Source: Phaseolus vulgaris
Taxonomy: Eukaryota > Streptophyta > Magnoliopsida > Fabales > Fabaceae
Length of the DNA stretch: 64,000 nucleotides
Assembly: GCF_000499845.2 (NCBI RefSeq)
Contig: NC_023753.2
Location: 16,988,193-17,052,192, forward strand
Direction: 5' to 3'
The position numbers were made by a program, and so were the translations under genes. This document shows positions 57,565 through 64,000 of the stretch, in pieces; the first letter of the stretch is position 1; each line of letters starts with the position of its first letter. The notes below the pieces were generated by a model. The model was not told the origin of the DNA and did no database searches. It saw only the letters and a list, made by a program, of their open reading frames with translations.

Positions 57565-58012
57565 CCAACATTCATTTATCATCATTACTTTACTTTAACT
57601 ATGACATTGACGTGCTTCTCATTTTAAATTTAATATTATTATTTTTTAATTTAAATTTAAATACAATTTATTATATAATTATAATATTATGCACATTTTT
57701 ATAATTTAAATATTATATTTTTATTTTTATTTGTTTTTAAATTCAAACATAAAAATATTTTTTATAATTTAAATTAATTTTTAAATAGTAATGTTGTATT
57801 AAAGATTAATATTTTAAAATAAGATTAAACTTTAACTTAAAATAAATAAAATATTTTAAATCACAATATTCTATATTTAATTATAATATTTTAAATAACT
57901 TTAAATGAGTATAACTAGTTATTAATTACTACATATTGATAAATATTTATATGATGATATAAATGTAATCAATTACTGATAATTATTTTTATGATAATGA
58001 TTAATATTTATG
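57565..58012. other. AT-rich sequence before the hAT pseudogene
   Basis: A and T runs, no frame; possibly the 5' flank of the hAT element. No terminal inverted repeat was identified. Confidence 0.5.
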
Positions 58013-58160
58013 GTTATGTAGATATAACTAATTAATGATAAATGTTTATGGTTATGTAAATATAACCACTTAATGATAAATATTTATGGTTATGTAAATA
58101 TAATCACTTAATGATAAATATTTATGGTTATGTAAATATAACCACTTAATGATAAATACA
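58013..58160 (+). repeat. 38-bp tandem repeat, about four units
   Basis: Units begin GTTATGTAAATATAACCAC at 58013, 58051, 58089 and 58127, an exact 38-bp period, with few differences between the last three. Confidence 0.92.
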
Positions 58161-58445
58161 AGTCTATAAATACAATAATGAAGGAGTAATTTTGACTTAC
58201 TTAATCAATACATTTACTTATTAATCATATATCTTACACTCGATTCTCATAGTTAAAGCTCAACAATTCGTCAAGACAGAGATTGGTCTACTTGATCACA
58301 TCGGATTCACCACCTTGGACGACTCAACCTCTAACCCGGTTAGAATGTTTTTTTTATTCATAAATTATTTCTATTATATGAATTTATTTGATATTTACAT
58401 TTAAGTAAATTTATTTATTTACTTTATTTTTGTTAGGAAATTAAG

Positions 58446-60271
58446 ATGAATATAACTAATCAAGCTATCAAACAAGAAGATGAAACAAAACCTTTGTGGA
58501 GAAATGTTTCAAAGCTAAGAAAAAAAACTAGTGGTGGAAATAATATGATCCAATGTAGTTTGTGTAATTTTTCATTCAATGGATCCTACACTCGAGTAAG
58601 AGCTCATTTATTAAAACTTACGGGAGCAGGAGTTAGAAGTTGTCCAAATGTGACTGTGTCAAAACTTGTTGAGTTTAAAAAATTAGACAATGAAGCAAAA
58701 TTGAAAATAAAGGGTTTGAAACAAAAAAATAAAATTCCCTGTACCACCTGTATCTAATGAAGGAAATCAGACTACCCGAAATTCAAAAGTTCTTTACAAG
58801 TTGCTTTCAATATTCAAGCGAGAGATACTCTTGATTGTCAAATTGTGAGAATGTTTTATTCTTCAGGACTACCTTTTCATATAGCAAGAAGTCCTTATTA
58901 TAGAAGTGCATTTTCTTATGCAGCTAATACTTTTATTCTTAGTGGATATGTACCACCAATATATAATAAATTGAGAGGTCATTTACTTTCAAAGGAAAGA
59001 AGTCATGTAGAAAATCTTTTGCAACCTATACAGAACTTGTGGAATCAGAAAGGTGTAACAATTGTTAGTGATCGGTGGAGTGATGGTCAAAGAAGACCAC
59101 TAATAAATTTCATGGCTATCACTGAGAGTGGACCAATGTTTTTAAAGTCAATAGATGGATCTGGTGAGATAAAAGACAAATAATTTATTACTAAACACAT
59201 GAGAGATGTAATTATGGAGGTTGGGCACAACAATGTGGTACAAATTATAACTGATAATGCAGTTGTATGTAAGGCAGCGAGTATGCTCATAGAATCTAAA
59301 TTTCCTTCAATCTATTGGACTTCTTGTGTAGTGCATACCTTTTATCTTGCATTGAAAAGTATTTTTGTAGAAAAAAATATTGATAAAACAATATCATCAA
59401 TGTTCTTGGATCTCACAAATTACTGATGATGCTACCTTTGTTAAAAACTTTATTATGGGGCACTCTATGAGATTATCAATGTTCAATAATTTCAACTCAT
59501 TGAAGTTGCTCTCTGTTGCTCCAACAAGATTTGCTTCAACCATAGTCATGTTAAAAAGGTTTAGAAGTTTGAAAAAGGGACTCCAAGAGATGGTTATCAG
59601 TGATGATGGTCTCTTTACAAAAAGGATAACGTGGATAGTGCTTAATTTGTGAAAGAAACTTTTTTTATTGATAATTGGTGGATAAAGGTTGATTATATAC
59701 TTGCTTTTACTGCCCCTATTTATGATGTTCTAAAAAAAACATATACGGATATGGAATGTCTTCACTTAGTATGTGGAATGTGGGATTCAATGATTGAAAA
59801 TGTGAAAAAGGTCATATACCAACATGAAAGGAAAACAGAAGCTGAATATTCATCATTTTTCAAGGTAGTAGAGTTAATATTAATTTATCGTTGGACTAAG
59901 AGTAGCACACCTCTTCATTGTCTGACTCATTCTTTAAATCCAAGGTAATACATTATAAGTTAAATTATTTCATAATTATATTTTGTTGTGTACATATTAT
60001 TTATAATATCATAAATTTATAATATTATATTGATTTATGTTTATATATTTTTACTTTTGTAAATATTATAGTCATGAATGGTTAGATGAAGATTCAAAAA
60101 GACTTGCCCCACATCAAGATCACGAAATTACTCGTGAAAGAAAAAACATGTTTAATGAGGTACTTTCATGATGCAGGCATAAGGACACATGTAAATATAG
60201 AGTTTGCAAAGTTTTCAGATGGAAGAGAAGATTTTTTCTGATGTTGACTCTTTAAGGGATAGAATTAAAAT
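58446..60271 (+). pseudogene. hAT-type transposase pseudogene with one intron, C-terminus missing
   Basis: The start is MNITNQAIKQEDETKPLWRN at 58446. A BED-type zinc finger (QCSLCNFSFNG, then a His in VRAHLL) lies at about 58545-58615. DUF659-like transposase blocks follow: FYSSGLPFHIARSPYYR (58855), VSDRWSDGQRRPLINFMA (about 59065) and CVVHTFYLALKSIF (about 59325), then VAPTRFASTIVMLKRF. A likely intron 59945-60071 (GTAATA...TTATAG) precedes HEWLDEDSKRLAPHQDHE. Stops (58755, 59181, 59424, 59650) and a frameshift near 60165 kill it. The C-terminal dimerisation domain is missing, because element E begins at 60272. The family cuts and pastes DNA in the nucleus. Confidence 0.85.
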
Positions 60272-61356
60272 TGATGTGAGTTGATTTTTAGATGTTTTCA
60301 TTTAGGTGACACTTTACTTTAAGATTGAGATTTTAGGAGTTAATGGTGATGACCTTAGGAAAATTCCCACTGGACACTAACTTAAGCAAGTGGTTGAGTA
60401 GGTGTGAAGGTGCATTTCATAAAAAGACAAAGATAAAAAGACATTGTATGGTGACATGTATGCAATGGCCAAAATAAAGAAGAAAAACTAGGAAACATTA
60501 ATGGTTTAAGATTGAGATTTTAGGAGTTAATGGTGATGACCTTAGGAAAATTCCCACTGGACACTAACTTAAGCAAGTGGTTAAGTAGGTGTGAAGGTGC
60601 ATTTCATAAAAAGACAAAGATAAAAAGACATTGTATGGTGACATGTATGCAATGGCCAAAATAAAGAAGAAAAACTAGGAAACATTAATGGAAAGGAAAG
60701 ATGAAGGAAATGGAAGAAGAAACTTATGGAGATGGTGGTGGGTGGTCACGCCACTTGATGGGTGGAAACCACCAAGATAAGTGTTAGGCCGTCACTTGAG
60801 AGTTTCATTCTCATCAAGATAAGACCAAAAGGAAGAGAAGACAATACTCACCCAAGCTCTCACAATATTTGTGCAAAGTAACTTTTCTATTCAATTTCAA
60901 CATGTAAAATACAATGGGTAAGCCTCCTATTTATAGGTGAAGGAGCCTTGGAAAACAAGCAAGAGGGGTAGGATGCGAAAAAGGAAAAATGGGCAGCCGT
61001 AGGGTTTGACTAAGCCAAACCTGCATTCTAGGTTTGTCCTTCTAGAAGCTAGATCAAATTGTCTTCCTAAATGGCTGGGAACAAGCTAAAATGATACCTA
61101 CAACCCCTATTATGCTAAAAACACCTTATTCTAGCCTATCTTTGCTATTTGGACCCCTAAATTGAGCCCAAATTATTTACAACTTGTTTTATTCTTTAAG
61201 AAGACCAGCAAGAAGAACATTAGATGATCTGGTTTGTGTCCATTTCTTCCTCTGGTGAGGTTTGCTAAATCCTTGGTGAGGTCTTCACTTGATTGTTGAG
61301 ATGACTTCTCATAATGTGCATCCTTGGTCATCTCCTTGTTGGTTTGGTTGGCATCA
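60272..61356 (-). repeat. 3' LTR of element E (1085 bp) with a 187-bp tandem duplication
   Basis: It starts TGATGTGAGTTG and ends GGTTGGCATCA. Segment 60318-60504 is repeated almost exactly at 60505-60691. The minus-strand TATA-like TATAAATAGG lies near 60928, so the duplication falls downstream of it, in the transcribed R/U5 part. Confidence 0.88.
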
Positions 61357-63416
61357 TGCCCCCAAGGTTTGAGAGAATTCGACCTCAAATTTAGAACTCC
61401 TACAGATAACATAGTTAGTTTGTTCACACATAAGATAGTGCAAGGTGTGGGATGTGAAACAAACTTACGTTCTTTGAGCTTGGAGAGTTCAAAAGGGTAA
61501 GCGCTTCTTACAAGCCATGTTGGAAAAGAAGATTTGGGGATGGAAGAACGTGGTGATAAAAATCCTCTTAAAAGGTGAGAACCCTTAGGAGGTGTTTGAT
61601 GTTCATCCCAAAATTTATTTGTCCAAGATGTCAAGTAAATAGATTTATTTGGTAATGAAAATGACAAAGAAGAAGGACAACTTGGAGGTGCAGTTGGTAG
61701 CATGGCACGAGTCAACATGATTGGTTTAGTTGTGGAAGATGATATGTTGTGACTCAGTTTATCTTTTCTTTCTTTTTCTTTTTCGTTTTCTCTTTTGTTT
61801 TTCATTTTAATTTGGTCCTCATGGACTTCTTTTGGTGAGAGAGATTTTAGTGTGACCTTATGCCCATGGAAGGTGAAAGAGATTTTGTTGGTAAGGCCAT
61901 CAAGAAGGGTTTTCCTATCATATTGTCATGGCCTACCTAAAAGAATATGAGTAGCTTCCATAGGGACAACATCACACAAGACCTCATCCTTATATTTACC
62001 AATAGAAAAGGCTATGAGGATTTGCTTATTCACTATGATCTCCCCCTTTTCACTTAACCATTGAAGTTTATAGGGCTTTGCATGAGAGATTGTAGGTAAC
62101 CCAAGTTTGTCTACCACTCTTGTGCTTGCCACATTTGCACAACTCCCCATCCACAATTAAAGAGCACAACTTATCATTAATGAGGCACCTAGTGTGGAAA
62201 ATGTTTTCCCTTTGACTTTCATCAAAAGGTTTTAAAACTTGACCTAGCATGTGCCTCACTACTAATAAGTCTCCTTCATATGGACTCTCACTTTCTTCCT
62301 CACTAGGGGATCTAGAATGGGTAGGGGACTTAGATCTTTGGGAGTTTTGGTCACTCACAACCCCTTCTTTAACCATCATGTTTCTTTTTGAAGGACAACT
62401 AGATGCAATGTGCCCAAAACCTAAACATTTAAAACACTTTCTAGTTGAGGTTTTGGTAGGTGACTTAGGTGTTGAAGTTGAGGGATTAGAATATTTAGGG
62501 TTGTAAGTGGATTTTGTCTCAACATTTGAAGGGAAAATTTCGGAATAAGTTTTGTTTTTGCTTTTCTAAGAAGATTGGTAGTAGCCATCATTGTGTGAGT
62601 TTTTGAAATGATTTTTCTTTGAAAGTTGGGTTTCAACCATGATGACAAGGTGAACCAATTTTTCTAAAGATGAATACTCATAAAGTTCCACCACATCTTG
62701 GACTTCCCTTCTTAGTCCACTTACAAATCTAGCCATTTTAGATTCCTCACTTTCATGCATATCAATTTTGGTTAAAGTCGTTTCAAGCTCTTTAAAATAA
62801 CATAAACACTTTTTATTCCTTGTTGAAGCTCGACTTCAACAAGAGCTCCTTCTAATAATGAGGAGGAACAAACCTAGTGCGCACGCATAACTTTAAATCA
62901 TCCAAGAGACCACAACTGACCTCTTGTTAAGTTCAATGTTCATTACAGTTTTTTGCCACTACTACATGACATAGTCTAAAAATTCTAAGGAGGCTAACTT
63001 GACATTTTGGTCTTCTTGGACCTCATGTACATAAAAATTTGTTCAACTTTAGCCTCCATTCCGAGGTAAATGTTGGGATCACCTTCCCCACTAAAACTAG
63101 GAATTTTTACATAAGGCAAATAAATTTTAGGAGCATGGTGTGGATGTTGGTGCCTCTCCTTAAAGTGGTTCAACCTTCAATCTTCTTCTTCCTCGTGGCT
63201 ACCATATTGAGTGAAACTCCTTGTAGCTCTTCTATGTTCCCATCTCCTTGGTTGTCTTCCTTGAGCCGATTCAAGCCTTTGGAGCCTATCCTCCATTTGT
63301 CTCATTTCTTCATACTTTTGTGCTAGGAACCTTTTTGCCGCCGCCAACTCACCCATAAGGAATGCCTTTTGGGGAGATTGGGGTTTTGATGACTCCCCTG
63401 AAGAAAGATGAGCCAT
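61173..63416 (-). pseudogene. Gag-protease region of element E
   Basis: The start is MAHLSSGESSKPQSPQKAF at 63416, followed by a coiled coil (KRFLAQKYEEMRQMEDRLQRLE). The gag core is degraded. 62566-62760 holds MARFVSGLRREVQDVVELYEY, and 62068-62379 includes DESQRENIFHTRC and LIVDGELCKCG. The protease motif therefore reads DGE rather than DGGS, probably inactive. 61926-62156 holds KPYKLQWLSEKGEIIV and ends LLGRP before a TGA. The last part, 61173-61805, has a Lys/Glu linker and a block near SFPTWLVRSAYPF similar to element D. Several stops and shifts are present. Confidence 0.75.
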
Positions 63417-63657
63417 AATTCACTAATTAATATACAATTGGTGAAATAGAAGTTAGAAAATACATTATCAAGTTTGCGTCACTTTTGGTGAAAAGAAAAT
63501 CAAGAGGAGCACACTCAAAACACTCAAAAGAATTTTATTCTCTCACAAAGGTCTTTCTTGAGGTTGAAAACTCTCAAATGAAAAAGGTCAAAGCCTTAAA
63601 AACTTGATCTTAATGGAAACTGCAACAAAACTTAAGGAAGAAATACAAAAGACAATT

Positions 63658-64000
63658 CTAGAAATCGACCAGTCCTCGGACGTCGTTGACCACTAGTAAT
63701 GATGGGGTCGCGTAAGTTCGGTCCCACGAGCGGCGTGGGCCGGCGTCTCACAAGGCACGTAAGCCAAGGTGTCGAAGAGTGGTCAGGCATCGATCACCAG
63801 GATGTGTTGATGTGTCCTTGGCAACAAAGTGAGGGCGGTGAGACATCGGACATCGGTGACTCAAACAGCAGAGCTGGGCCACGAGAGGTGGATCCCAGAC
63901 CACACACCAGTTATCAATTAGGGAGAAGCCTAGATCACGAGGGGTCCATGCGTGTGGTGTGGATGACGCATTCAAGCGTAACACAAGTAAAGAGCCACTG
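63658..64000 (+). repeat. Tat LTR, inverted relative to 57225-57564, runs off the window
   Basis: It matches the reverse complement of 57225-57564 over almost its whole length at roughly 85% by eye, including blocks GTGACTCAAA, CAGCTCTCC-like and GATCACGAGGGGTCCATGC. Its first bases are altered from the TGTACCGACC expected. It truncates element E. Confidence 0.8.

Larger units (their letters stand above)
60272..63657 (-). mobile_element. Non-autonomous gag-protease element E, 5' end lost
   Basis: A 3' LTR (60272-61356) is followed on the minus strand by a gag and protease region and part of a leader, up to 63657. There the inverted Tat LTR begins; no 5' LTR or primer site is in the window. 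No RT, RNase H or integrase was seen. It is related to elements D and H by gag and by TGATG...CATCA LTR ends. Confidence 0.75.

Noticed and set aside
57327..57704. A 125-residue plus frame
   Set aside because: It lies across the end of a Tat LTR into AT-rich DNA, with composition changing at the LTR border.

Overview
This window looks like plant nuclear heterochromatin, most probably from a legume; that assignment is an inference from the style of the repeats, not a database match. No intact host gene, rRNA, tRNA or CRISPR array was seen. Nearly all of it is nested LTR retrotransposons. The only long uninterrupted reading frame is an 890-codon retrotransposon polyprotein at 52056-54728 (minus).

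Layout. 1-11015: Ty3/gypsy Tat-lineage element A (plus), with a decayed PR-RT-RH-aRH-IN region, a 113-bp tandem repeat, an antisense gene (4532-6448) and an LTR start at 7009. A 3.5-kb block splits that LTR from a matching LTR end at 10664-11015; the block holds an LTR fragment, AT-rich DNA and a plant-mobile-domain pseudogene. 11016-21140: a copia-like non-autonomous unit carrying a gag remnant and a 'putative plant transposon protein' frame, interrupted by one complete element (G, 11803-17169) and two solo LTRs, all with perfect 5-bp target-site duplications (TSDs). 21141-29930: Ty1/copia element I (minus), containing three more LTR insertions. 29939-40495: tail of a second Tat element (C) with its own antisense gene, invaded by a copia solo LTR and by full copia element F (32896-39930). 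40529-48250: Tat gag-PR pseudogene (minus) split by gag-only element D (42455-47354), which itself contains a solo LTR. 48900-50438: a TRIM-like miniature element split by a copia solo LTR. 50783-57564: a Tat LTR split by element H (51303-57224), whose two 634-bp LTRs read as identical. 57565-64000: AT-rich DNA with a 38-bp satellite, a hAT transposase pseudogene, gag-PR-only element E, and an inverted Tat LTR.

Most notable observations. (1) The copia lineage carries a 31-bp motif: two imperfectly palindromic 10-mers (consensus CAACCGRTTG) separated by exactly 11 bp. I found 23 pairs plus one triple, in LTRs, in spacers before the polypurine tract, and inside gag-pol linkers. (2) Element H looks very young and keeps one open frame made of Gag, CCHC knuckle, protease and an integrase remnant. 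It has no RT or RNase H, and the integrase residues expected to be catalytic are all replaced. (3) The Tat antisense gene carries a small intron: GT-AG in copy C, and a dead but in-frame version in copy A.

Inferred cooperation: autonomous copia and Tat copies would supply enzymes, while the many gag-only or gag-PR elements (D, E, G, H) and the copia-like unit at 11016-21140 would depend on them in trans.
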